Shown: positions 42,344-50,437 of the stretch, one piece after another
How the letters are laid out: the number at the start of each line of letters is the position of its first letter
Numbering within the stretch: the first letter of the stretch is position 1
NCBI RefSeq assembly: GCF_900130005.1
Contig: NZ_FQXP01000006.1
Span: forward strand, 252,669-316,668
DNA length: 64,000 bases
Direction: 5' to 3'
DNA from: Clostridium collagenovorans DSM 3089
GTDB lineage: Bacteria; Bacillota; Clostridia; Clostridiales; Clostridiaceae
Notes under the pieces: generated by a model
What the model was told of the DNA's origin: nothing
Databases searched by the model: none
Seen by the model: only the letters and a program-made list of their open reading frames with translations
Made by a program: the position numbers and the translations under genes

Positions 42344-42653
42344 TTTGAGTCCTGTTATAGGTTCTGAACAAGGGGGTATTAGACCTGTAATCATTATACA
42401 AAATGATATAGGAAATAAGTACAGCCCTACTGTTATCATTTCAGCTATTACTTCGCAGATTAATAAAGCGAAACTTCCAACTCATGTTGAGATATCCTCA
42501 GAAGAGTATGGATTGAACAAGGATTCTGTTGTTCTTTTAGAGCAAATAAGAACCTTGGATAAAAGAAGATTAAAAGAAAAGATTGGCCACATGACTGATG
42601 CTGATATGGAAAAAGTAAATAAAGCATTGTTAATAAGTGTGGCATTACAATAG
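42300..42653 (+). CDS. mazF: MazF/EndoA-type mRNA interferase toxin
   Basis: A 117-residue PemK/MazF endoribonuclease. The sequence VKRGDIFYADLSPVIGSEQGGIRPVIIIQND, PTVIISAITSQ and KDSVVLLEQIRTLDKRRL is the standard EndoA pattern, with the catalytic Arg in GGIRP and the Thr/Ser in the AITSQ strand. It cleaves single-stranded mRNA at short motifs and is blocked by MazE. The frame is open further upstream in the antitoxin gene; ATG 42300 is chosen because GGAGAG lies at 42283-42288 and the protein then starts a few residues before the conserved VKRGD. ATG 42309 is an alternative. A terminator follows. Confidence 0.93.
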   Translation: MTTMLVKRGDIFYADLSPVIGSEQGGIRPVIIIQNDIGNKYSPTVIISAITSQINKAKLPTHVEISSEEYGLNKDSVVLLEQIRTLDKRRLKEKIGHMTDADMEKVNKALLISVALQ

Positions 42654-42668
42654 TTATATATATTAAGT

Positions 42669-42709
42669 AAAATCAACTTGCAGATTTATTTTGTAAGTTG
42701 ATTTTTTAT
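42669..42709 (+). terminator. Terminator of mazEF
   Basis: AAAATCAACTTGCA (42669-42682) pairs with TGTAAGTTGATTTT (42692-42705), one G-U, 9-base loop, then TTATTTTA. Confidence 0.85.
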
Positions 42710-43210
42710 TTTATGTGTAATGATACAGGGCTAAAAGTAAAATACAATATAGATTTAACAAGCTTTAGATGAAGTTTTGTGATATACTTCATATGTGATA
42801 AAAACATATGAAGTATATATGTAAGATGAATTCAAAACTATTCAATTCAATATAAGAAGTAAAAAACAAATATGAAGGTTATATATAATATGAATTCTAT
42901 ATATAATAAGCAGGCTATATATAGAAGATATTGTTGGAAAATTTAGAAATTTGCTTTTATTATAGATCTTCTTTGAGAAATTGTTAAATATAGTTCAAAG
43001 GATTTTTGTAATAAAAATCAAAAGATATAACATATTTTTAAATAGTATATAATAATAAAAGAAATTATAGGCAATAAGCATTAATAAAGAAAATAAAATA
43101 TTGAATTTAGGGGAATCATGATTGATTATTATGATAATTTATTAAAAATCTATTGTTATAATTGTTAAAATTGTTATAATTATTAAAGAAGGCATTAGGA
43201 GGGTGAAAAT
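42710..43210. promoter_or_regulatory. Spacer and promoter of the transketolase genes
   Basis: About 500 bases with no gene. Near the end TTGTTA (43153-43158) and TATAAT (43175-43180) have a 16-base spacer. The sequence TTGTTATAATT occurs twice 21 bases apart (43153 and 43171 regions), so a second overlapping promoter or a direct repeat is present. Otherwise nothing is seen. Confidence 0.5.
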
Positions 43211-44035
43211 ATGAAAACTAATATTGAAGAATTACAACGTATAGCAAAGCTTATTAGAAAAGATATAGTAGAAATGTTAACTGAATCAGCATCAGGTCAT
43301 CCAGGTGGATCACTATCAGCAGCGGATATTTTAACTACATTATACTTTAGAGAAATGAATGTAGATACTAAAAATCCAAAGGCAGCTGACAGAGATAGAT
43401 TTGTACTTTCAAAGGGACACGCTGCTCCAGTGTTATATGCAGCTTTAGCTGAAAAGGGTTTCTTTGACAAAAGTGAATTAATGAATCTTAGAAAAATTAA
43501 TTCTATTCTTCAAGGTCACCCAAATATGAACTATGTACCAGGGGTTGATATGTCAACTGGTTCTTTAGGCCAAGGGGTTTCTGCTGCAGTAGGTATGGCT
43601 TTAGCAGGAAAAATCGACAAAAAGGATTATAGAGTTTACTCATTACTTGGTGATGGTGAATTAGGAGAAGGTCAAGTTTGGGAAGCAGCTATGTCAGCAG
43701 CTCACTACAAACTAAACAACTTAACTATATTTATTGATTTTAACGGATTACAAATAGATGGAAAAATAGAAGATGTAATGAATCCAAACCCAATAGCTGA
43801 TAAATTTGTAGCTTTTGGATGGAATGTTTTATCTATAGATGGTCATAATTTTGAAGAAATAATAAATGCTATAGAAATAGCTAGAAATACAACAGATAAA
43901 CCAACTGCTATAGTTTGTAAAACTATAAAAGGTAAGGGTGTATCTTTCATGGAAAATGAAGCTGGATGGCATGGAAGTGCTCCAAGTAAAGAGCAGTGCA
44001 AACAAGCTTTAGCTGAAATCGGAGGTGAAAACTAA
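43211..44035 (+). CDS. Transketolase, N-terminal (TPP-binding) subunit
   Basis: A 274-residue half-transketolase that binds thiamine diphosphate. Visible are SASGHPGGSLSAADILTTLYF, RFVLSKGHAAPVLYAAL, LQGHPNMNYVPGVDMSTGSLGQGVSAAVGMA, and the TPP/Mg motif GDGELGEGQVWEAAMSAAHYKLNNLTIFIDFNG. It moves two-carbon units in the non-oxidative pentose phosphate pathway. The split form (two genes) is common in clostridia and archaea. AGGAGGG precedes the ATG. Its TAA overlaps the ATG of the C-terminal subunit by one base, so the halves are made in equal amounts. Confidence 0.95.
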   Translation: MKTNIEELQRIAKLIRKDIVEMLTESASGHPGGSLSAADILTTLYFREMNVDTKNPKAADRDRFVLSKGHAAPVLYAALAEKGFFDKSELMNLRKINSILQGHPNMNYVPGVDMSTGSLGQGVSAAVGMALAGKIDKKDYRVYSLLGDGELGEGQVWEAAMSAAHYKLNNLTIFIDFNGLQIDGKIEDVMNPNPIADKFVAFGWNVLSIDGHNFEEIINAIEIARNTTDKPTAIVCKTIKGKGVSFMENEAGWHGSAPSKEQCKQALAEIGGEN

Positions 44036-44973
44036 TGGCACAAATAGCTACTAGAGAAGCATATGGTAAGGCATTAGCAAAATATGGTGTTAACGATGAG
44101 AGAATCGTAGTTTTAGATGCGGATTTATCTAAATCAACTAAAACAGCAGACTTTAAAAAAGTTTGTCCAGAAAGATTTATAAATATGGGTATTGCAGAAG
44201 CTAATATGATGACTGTAGCTGCTGGTTTAGCAAGCTGTGGTAAAATTCCTTTTGCAAGTACTTTTGCTATGTTTGCAGCAGGTAGAGCTTTTGAGCAAAT
44301 TAGAAACTCTATATGTTACCCAAAATTAAATGTTAAGGTTTGTGCAACTCATGCTGGTTTAACAGTAGGAGAAGATGGTGCATCTCACCAAGCTATAGAA
44401 GATATTTCTATTATGAGAAGTATACCAAATATGATGGTTATAAGCCCAAGTGATGCTGTTGAAACAGAAGCAGTTATAAAAGCTATCATAGATTATGATG
44501 GACCTTGTTATGTTAGACTTGGAAGATCAGGTGTTAATGTTATAAATGATAATCCAGAGTATAAATTTGAGTTAGGAAAAGCAGTTACTTTAAGAGAAGG
44601 TAAAGATGCTACTATTATTGCTACTGGTATAATGGTAGATGCTGCTTTAGAAGCTTATAACATGCTTTCAGAAGAAGGAATAAAAGTAAGAGTATTAAAT
44701 ATACATACAATTAAGCCTATCGATGAAGAAGCAATTATAAAAGCTGCTAGAGAAACTGGTACAATAGTTACTGCTGAAGAACACAACATCATTGGTGGAT
44801 TAGGTTCAGCTGTTGCAGAGGTTGTATCTGGAAATGCTCCAGTACCTGTATTAAGAGTTGGAGTAAAAGATACTTTTGGTGAAAGTGGAAAACCTAAAGA
44901 TTTATTAGAAAAATATGGTTTAACAGCTAAGGATATAGTAAAAGCTGTTAAAAAAGCTATGGAGTTAAAGTAA
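44035..44973 (+). CDS. Transketolase, C-terminal (pyrimidine-binding) subunit
   Basis: A 312-residue second half of transketolase. It has VLDADLSKSTKTADF, the glutamate region RFINMGIAEANMMTVAAGLA that activates the cofactor, FAAGRAFEQIRNS, THAGLTVGEDGASHQAIEDI and a C-terminal domain with ATGIMVDAALEA. It pairs with the preceding subunit across the dimer face. There is no fusion or truncation. A clear terminator lies downstream, so the operon is just these two genes. Confidence 0.95.
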   Translation: MAQIATREAYGKALAKYGVNDERIVVLDADLSKSTKTADFKKVCPERFINMGIAEANMMTVAAGLASCGKIPFASTFAMFAAGRAFEQIRNSICYPKLNVKVCATHAGLTVGEDGASHQAIEDISIMRSIPNMMVISPSDAVETEAVIKAIIDYDGPCYVRLGRSGVNVINDNPEYKFELGKAVTLREGKDATIIATGIMVDAALEAYNMLSEEGIKVRVLNIHTIKPIDEEAIIKAARETGTIVTAEEHNIIGGLGSAVAEVVSGNAPVPVLRVGVKDTFGESGKPKDLLEKYGLTAKDIVKAVKKAMELK

Positions 44974-45040
44974 TTTAGCTTATCTTTATAAGAGGAATAT
45001 ATTTTAACAATTTGTAAAAAATAATAGTCTAAATATATAT

Positions 45041-45095
45041 AAATAAAGCAATCTAGCCTGTATCACTACTTGGCAAGGATTGCTTTATTTTTATG
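45041..45095 (+). terminator. Terminator of the transketolase operon
   Basis: AAATAAAGCAATC (45041-45053) pairs perfectly with GATTGCTTTATTT (45078-45090), 24-base loop, then a T-rich tail. The long loop is unusual. Confidence 0.75.
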
Positions 45096-45205
45096 TATAA
45101 TTTGCAAAGTTCATTTTTATTAAATTTAATGATTTTAAAGTGATTTTATGATAAAATGAGAGTTAATTAAGTATAGGGATTTGTATATTATAAGGGGGAA
45201 AACAA

Positions 45206-45574
45206 ATGAAGGAAATGATAAAAGAAAACCTATATGATTTTTGGAAATGTGTAACTATTTCTTTGAAGATTTATATGGTACCTGTAGTTATATCATTACT
45301 ATTCTTTTTACATAGGGGCTTCTTTGGTGAGGGTTTTCAATTCATATATTTTTTAGAGACTTTATTTAGATGGAGCATATGGACGGCATCAATAGGATTA
45401 TTATTATGCGGAGGAGCATTTATTAAACCGGATTTAATGGGACCATTAGACTATGAAAATCAATGGAGAATTTATTTCTACAGATTTGGTTTAGTTAAGG
45501 TTATATTATGTATTTGTTTAATGTTCTATGTTTATGCTATATCTTTGGATTATATATTATGGTTCATGAAGTAG
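45206..45574 (+). CDS. Small membrane protein of unknown function
   Basis: A 122-residue protein with three predicted membrane helices: about residues 20-37 (IYMVPVVISLLFFLH), 52-70 (WTASIGLLLCGGAF) and 95-117. Between helices 2 and 3 is the loop IKPDLMGPLDYENQWRIYFYRFG, which looks conserved because of its dense aromatic and charged residues. GGGGG lies 9 bases before the ATG. I do not recognise the family. It stands alone between the transketolase terminator and the ftsE promoter region. Confidence 0.65.
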   Translation: MKEMIKENLYDFWKCVTISLKIYMVPVVISLLFFLHRGFFGEGFQFIYFLETLFRWSIWTASIGLLLCGGAFIKPDLMGPLDYENQWRIYFYRFGLVKVILCICLMFYVYAISLDYILWFMK

Positions 45575-45624
45575 CAATATAAGTGGAGTTTGAAGTTAAT
45601 TTTATAAAATTATAAGTGGTTTTA

Positions 45625-45648
45625 AAAGTGAAAGATAGCTTTCACTTT
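45625..45648 (+). terminator. Small perfect hairpin after the membrane protein gene
   Basis: AAAGTGAAAG (45625-45634), loop ATAG, CTTTCACTTT (45639-45648). Part of the arm (TAGAAAGTG) recurs 13 bases later. A T run is weak. The following 250 bases to ftsE contain an extended -10 (TGATATAAT at about 45822) and no gene. Confidence 0.55.
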
Positions 45649-45900
45649 CTATGTTTTATATAGTATAGAAAGTGTAAAATTTGAGGTTGATAAATATTCT
45701 TTATGTACCAAAATAATGTTGAAAGTAAAGAAAAAATAATGATATGTGTAATATTCTTACATGTTATACATAAAAAATTTAAAGTTTTTTCGCGCTTTTT
45801 TAATAAGCCGTTTAATTCATATGATATAATGTATTAGTAAATTGACGACAGAATAGATTACTATAACGTAATGTGTATAATTTTAGTAAGGAGAATATTT

Positions 45901-46596
45901 ATGATAGAATTTAAGAATGTATCAAAAGTTTATAACGATAATGTTGTTGCTCTTTCAAATATAAATTTAAATATAGAGAAGGGTGAATTTGTGTTCGTTG
46001 TAGGGGCCTCTGGTTCAGGAAAATCAACTTTCATGAAAAGTTTATTAAAGGAAGTAGACCCTACATCAGGAAAAATTATAGTCAATGGTGTGGATGTAAC
46101 ACAATTAAGTAGAGGTAAAATTCCTTATTACAGAAGAAAATTTGGAGTTGTCTTCCAAGATTTTAGATTAATACCAACTTTAAATGTATATGAAAACGTT
46201 GCATTTGCTATGAGAGTTACTGAGTGTTCTCAAAAAGAGATAAGACAAAAGGTACCAGTGGTACTAGCTATGGTTGGGTTAACTAAGAAATATAAAGCTT
46301 TCCCAAGTGAATTATCAGGTGGGGAGCAACAAAGGGTTTGTATAGCTAGAGCTATAGTAAATAGTCCATCAGTTTTAATAGCTGACGAGCCTACAGGAAA
46401 CTTAGATCCAGAAACTGCATTAGAGATCATGGATTTATTAGAAGATATAAATAATGCGGGTACAACAGTTGTAATGGCTACTCATGCTAAAGACATAGTT
46501 GATAACATGAAAAAGAGAGTTATAGCAATAGAAAAAGGATCTATAGTAAGAGATGAACAGAGAGGTAAGTATAGCAATGAAGATGAATGTTGTTAA
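45901..46596 (+). CDS. ftsE: Cell-division ABC transporter ATP-binding protein FtsE
   Basis: A 231-residue ABC ATPase. Walker A is GASGSGKST, the Q loop is VVFQDFRLIPTLNVYENVAFA, the signature is LSGGEQQRV and Walker B is VLIADEPTGNLD with the following H loop in MATHAKDIV. With FtsX it governs peptidoglycan hydrolases during division or, in Firmicutes, also elongation and sporulation. The frame is open upstream, but AAGGAG (45889-45894) points to ATG 45901. Its end overlaps ftsX by about 20 bases. Confidence 0.95.
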   Translation: MIEFKNVSKVYNDNVVALSNINLNIEKGEFVFVVGASGSGKSTFMKSLLKEVDPTSGKIIVNGVDVTQLSRGKIPYYRRKFGVVFQDFRLIPTLNVYENVAFAMRVTECSQKEIRQKVPVVLAMVGLTKKYKAFPSELSGGEQQRVCIARAIVNSPSVLIADEPTGNLDPETALEIMDLLEDINNAGTTVVMATHAKDIVDNMKKRVIAIEKGSIVRDEQRGKYSNEDECC

Positions 46597-47467
46597 GTAT
46601 TTCATGTTTGATGCTGGAAAGAGTTTAAAGAGAAATAAGACTCTTAGTTTAGCATCTATGGCAACCGTTGCAGCAGCTCTATTTGTATTTGGTATTTTTA
46701 TAATGGGACTGCTAACTATTAATAGTAGCTTAGATCAAATGGGATCAGATTTACAATCAAAGATAATCTTAAAAGATGATATAACTAAAGAACAGGATAA
46801 GAAAATAACTGACACATTAGAATCTACACCTGGTGTTGTAAAAGTTGAGTATGAAGATAAGAATACTGCGTTAGAAAACACTAAGGAGATGTTAGGTGAT
46901 GGTTCAGAGGAGCTTTTAAAAGGATTTGAAGATGATAATCCTATGCCAGCTTCATATATTGTAACAGTAGCAGAACCTAAATATATTACTAATGTAACTG
47001 AAAACTTAAAGAGTTTAGACGGAGTTGAGCAAGTTAAAGATGTAAGAGAAATAGCTAATACATTACAGAAGATAATGAATTCAGTTAAATATATTGGACT
47101 AGCAATTTTCATTGTTCTATTTGTTGTGTCTTTATTCTTAATAGGAAACACAATAAAGTTAACTGTTTTCTCAAGAAGAAGAGAAATTGGTATAATGAAA
47201 TATGTTGGAGCTACTGACTGGTTTATTAGATGGCCTTTCATTATAGAAGGTATAATAATAGGAATTGCAGGTAGTATTTTAGCTGCCTTGGTATTGTTTA
47301 TTGCATATAATATACTATTTACTAAGATAGCAGCTACAATAACGATATTTAAATTAATACATCCTACATATATTTTAACCGCTATGTTATGGCAGTTTGT
47401 TTTGGCTGGTGCAGCTATAGGGGTTATAGGAAGTGTAATTTCTATAAGAAAATTCTTAAAGGTGTAA
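46577..47467 (+). CDS. ftsX: Cell-division ABC transporter permease FtsX
   Basis: A 296-residue FtsX with four membrane helices: one near the N-terminus (SLASMATVAAALFVFGIFIMG), an extracytoplasmic domain of about 130 residues, and three at the end. The conserved KLTVFSRRREIGIMKYVGATDWFIRWPF segment couples to FtsE. Longer reading to ATG 46553 lies inside ftsE; ATG 46577, after AGAGGT, gives MKMNVVKYFMFDAGKSLKRN, the usual start. The extracellular domain would contact a peptidoglycan hydrolase or its adaptor. A terminator hairpin follows. Confidence 0.94.
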   Translation: MKMNVVKYFMFDAGKSLKRNKTLSLASMATVAAALFVFGIFIMGLLTINSSLDQMGSDLQSKIILKDDITKEQDKKITDTLESTPGVVKVEYEDKNTALENTKEMLGDGSEELLKGFEDDNPMPASYIVTVAEPKYITNVTENLKSLDGVEQVKDVREIANTLQKIMNSVKYIGLAIFIVLFVVSLFLIGNTIKLTVFSRRREIGIMKYVGATDWFIRWPFIIEGIIIGIAGSILAALVLFIAYNILFTKIAATITIFKLIHPTYILTAMLWQFVLAGAAIGVIGSVISIRKFLKV

Positions 47468-47508
47468 TAATTATTGAGGTTTTATAGAAAACTATATATG
47501 AATATATT

Positions 47509-47545
47509 AAATTAGATGGAGTTTTAAACTCCATCTAATTTTTAT
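47509..47545 (+). terminator. Terminator of ftsEX
   Basis: AAATTAGATGGAGTTT (47509-47524) pairs perfectly with AAACTCCATCTAATTT (47526-47541), then TT; the tip must open to a small loop. Confidence 0.85.
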
Positions 47546-47680
47546 CTGATGTCTAACAACTGTATCATTAAAATGGTTTTATGGTAGGGTTCTTAGACCT
47601 TAGATAAATGAAGTTTTGGTTTAGAGTGTAATATAAATCTAGATTTTACTTCAAATAGTTTTATTAAGGAGAGATAAAGG

Positions 47681-48970
47681 ATGAGTGATAAAGACCAAAT
47701 CAGAGAAGGAAATTATACGGATGAAGAGATGGGATTTAAGCCTAAAAAGAAAAGAGGAAAAATTGCGTTAATAGTAGCTATAATTATTATAACTAACTTA
47801 TGCACTGCATTTGTTGCTTCTAAATATTGGATTAATATACCTTTAATTGATGATGGAAGTGGAGTTTCAATTAAACCAACTAGAGAGGAAATTGAAGCTT
47901 TTGGTAAATTATTTGTAGTAAAAAATAACTTAGAGAAATACTACTATGGAGATTTAGATGAGAAGAAAATGGTTGAGGGTGCAGTAAAAGGTATGACAAC
48001 TGGTGTAGGAGACCCATATACTGTTTTTATGAATAAAGAAGAATTTGAAAAGTGGAATGCAGACACTGAAGGTGTTTATGTAGGTTTAGGTATTCAAGTT
48101 GGGGTTATAGACAACAAAATAGTTATTACAGCACCTTTTGAAGATTCACCTGCAGCTAAGGCTGGAATTTTAGCAGGGGATGTAATCTTAGGAATTAATG
48201 GTGAAGCTATGACTGGAGAAAATCTAGAAAAGGCTGTTGGCATGATGAAGGGTAAAAAAGGTGAGTCTGTTAACTTAACTCTTTTCAGAGAAGGTAAGGG
48301 CGAATTTAAGGTAGATGTTACTAGAGAAGAAATTACTATGGTAACAGTAAAAAGTGAAATGTTAGATGATAGCGTAGGATATATAAGAATTACATCTTTT
48401 GATGAACATACATCTGATAACTTTAATAAACAAATACATGAACTAAAAAATAAAGGCATGAAAGGTTTATTATTAGATTTAAGAGGAAATCCAGGTGGAT
48501 TAGTAAAGGAATGTGTAAAGGTAGCTTCTAACTTTATACCAAAGGATGAAACTGTAGTTTACACTATAGATAAGGCTGAAAATAAAAATCTTTATAAATC
48601 AGTTGGTGGAGACTTTTATGACTTACCACTAGTTGTTTTAACAGATGAAGGAACAGCTAGTGCTTCAGAGATAGTTTCAGGAGCTTTAAGAGATTATAAT
48701 AAAGCTACATTAGTAGGTGAAAAGACTTTTGGTAAAGGGATAGTACAAAATATTATTTATAGATCTAAGGATGGTTTCGGCGATGGAACAGCTCTTAAAT
48801 TAACAGTATCTAGCTACTATACACCTAAAGGAAACAATATTCATAAGAAAGGTATAGAACCTGATGAAGTTGTAGAAATACCACAAGAAGTTAGAGAACA
48901 AAAATATGATAGAAGCATAGATCCACAATTCCAAAAGGGATTAGAGATTATAAAGAATAAAGTTAAATAA
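47681..48970 (+). CDS. Carboxyl-terminal processing protease (S41 family, CtpA/CtpB)
   Basis: A 429-residue S41 protease. A basic cytoplasmic start is followed by one membrane helix (about 28-48), then the N-terminal helical arm, a PDZ domain (GIQVGVIDNKIVITAPFEDSPAAKAGILAGDVI) and the protease core with LLDLRGNPGGLV. The catalytic pair is Ser327 in EGTASASEI and Lys352 in KTFGKGIVQ, 25 residues apart as in CtpB. In Bacillus the homologue CtpB lies after ftsEX and acts in sigma-K signalling during sporulation, which agrees with this locus. GGAGAG precedes the ATG. Confidence 0.93.
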   Translation: MSDKDQIREGNYTDEEMGFKPKKKRGKIALIVAIIIITNLCTAFVASKYWINIPLIDDGSGVSIKPTREEIEAFGKLFVVKNNLEKYYYGDLDEKKMVEGAVKGMTTGVGDPYTVFMNKEEFEKWNADTEGVYVGLGIQVGVIDNKIVITAPFEDSPAAKAGILAGDVILGINGEAMTGENLEKAVGMMKGKKGESVNLTLFREGKGEFKVDVTREEITMVTVKSEMLDDSVGYIRITSFDEHTSDNFNKQIHELKNKGMKGLLLDLRGNPGGLVKECVKVASNFIPKDETVVYTIDKAENKNLYKSVGGDFYDLPLVVLTDEGTASASEIVSGALRDYNKATLVGEKTFGKGIVQNIIYRSKDGFGDGTALKLTVSSYYTPKGNNIHKKGIEPDEVVEIPQEVREQKYDRSIDPQFQKGLEIIKNKVK

Positions 48971-48984
48971 TTATTTAAATATGA

Positions 48985-49013
48985 TTAAGTATCTATCGCT
49001 GATAGATACTTAA
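48985..49013 (+). terminator. Hairpin after the S41 protease gene
   Basis: TTAAGTATCTATC (48985-48997), loop GCT, GATAGATACTTAA (49001-49013), 13 perfect pairs. Only TTTGTT follows, so termination may be partial. Confidence 0.65.
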
Positions 49014-49119
49014 TTTGTTATAAGCAATAAAAATCTTATTATATACTTCGTTTAAAATAAATATATAATAGTATATAATATTTAATAGAAAAGTGCTTTT
49101 AAATGTGGGAGGTAGATTA

Positions 49120-50406
49120 ATGGAGATTATATATACTGTACTACGAAATGTAGCTTATGCAGTGGTTGATCCATATAGTGCGTTAATGATCATATTAATG
49201 GGGATAGTATTTTATATATCCAATAAAAAGATTATTGTGATGCAGAAAAGTGTTTTAGGAGAAGCTAAAAATACAGCTATAGAGCTTACGGTATCACAAA
49301 TAGTAATGGGGATATTAGCAGGAGCTGTGTTAAGCTTAATGCTCACTTACTTAGGTGTGATATTTAATTCAGACTCTTCTGTGTTTATATTGTTCATATT
49401 GACAATAGTAAGTGTATTTATTCCTAATAAACATATTTCCCTTGCTTATACAGCTGCAATTTTGGGAATAATAAGTATGGTTATAAATCCTATATTAGGT
49501 ATGCTTGACATGAAAAATATAATGGCCTTCGATATTAATATAATATCTTTATTGGCCTTAGTTGGTAGTGTATATTTTGTGCAAGGAATTTTAACAGTTA
49601 TAGATGGTTCAAGAGGGGCTATACCGATTTTTGCTAAAAAAGAAAATTCTATTATTGGTGGCTTTGCTATGAAGAGAAACTGGATTTTTCCTTTAGCATT
49701 ACTTATGCTATTTAGAATAGAGGACCCAGCCATGGCAAGTAATTTAATAGAGATGCCAAAGTGGTGGCCGATACTTAAGGGAACCTATAATGCTAGTATG
49801 ATGGCTGGAATATTGCTTGCATTAGTACCTATATATGCAGTAGTTGGAGTTAATACAGCAACCTTTACAAGAACAAGTAAATCCAAGGCAAGACTACTTG
49901 GAGGCATGAATGCTGTGTATGGATTAATAATATTAGCTTTATCAGTATTTGCTAGAATAGGTTATGCAGCTCAGGCTCTTTCTTTAATACTTATTCCTGT
50001 GTTATATGAAATGCTATTAAAACTTGATTACAATTTAGAAATTAAGGGAAAAGCTAAGTATGTTACAACTGATGAAGGTCTTATGATTTTAGATGTAACA
50101 CCTAATTCACCAGCTAATAAGATGGGAATTAATAGTGGAGATGTGATTTTAGAAGCTAATGGAATAAACTTAGCTATGGAAGAAAATATATTTGAAGAAA
50201 TAAAGAAGTTACCTTTAGAATTAAAGTTAAAGATAAAGAATGCTAAGGGTACAGTTAAGGATATAAACTATATTAGAAATAGAGAAGAGAAGAAATTAGG
50301 GATTGTATTCGTACCTAAGGTAATACCTGAGCAAGTTGTAGTAAACAATGAAAAAATAAATATAAAGAAGTTAATAAATAAATTTAAGGACGATGATAAA
50401 AAATAA
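49120..50406 (+). CDS. Multipass membrane protein with C-terminal PDZ domain (MinJ/YvjD-like)
   Basis: A 428-residue protein with about eight membrane segments followed by a PDZ domain near residues 320-400 (EGLMILDVTPNSPANKMGINSGDVILEANG) and a basic tail. The order ftsE-ftsX-ctp-this gene-uvrB matches the Bacillus region where the gene after ctpB is minJ, a membrane PDZ adaptor linking DivIVA and MinD. That name rests on synteny and architecture, not on strong sequence likeness. A frame starting further upstream at 49093 lacks a ribosome site; GGGAGG lies 6 bases before ATG 49120. A tight 31-base gap to uvrB suggests cotranscription. Confidence 0.78.
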   Translation: MEIIYTVLRNVAYAVVDPYSALMIILMGIVFYISNKKIIVMQKSVLGEAKNTAIELTVSQIVMGILAGAVLSLMLTYLGVIFNSDSSVFILFILTIVSVFIPNKHISLAYTAAILGIISMVINPILGMLDMKNIMAFDINIISLLALVGSVYFVQGILTVIDGSRGAIPIFAKKENSIIGGFAMKRNWIFPLALLMLFRIEDPAMASNLIEMPKWWPILKGTYNASMMAGILLALVPIYAVVGVNTATFTRTSKSKARLLGGMNAVYGLIILALSVFARIGYAAQALSLILIPVLYEMLLKLDYNLEIKGKAKYVTTDEGLMILDVTPNSPANKMGINSGDVILEANGINLAMEENIFEEIKKLPLELKLKIKNAKGTVKDINYIRNREEKKLGIVFVPKVIPEQVVVNNEKINIKKLINKFKDDDKK

Positions 50407-50437
50407 ATTTTAAAAGTAAAAACTTATGGAGGATAAT

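Noticed and set aside
46553..46576. ATG 46553 as ftsX start
   Set aside because: It lies further inside ftsE without a ribosome site; 46577 has one and gives the normal FtsX N-terminus.
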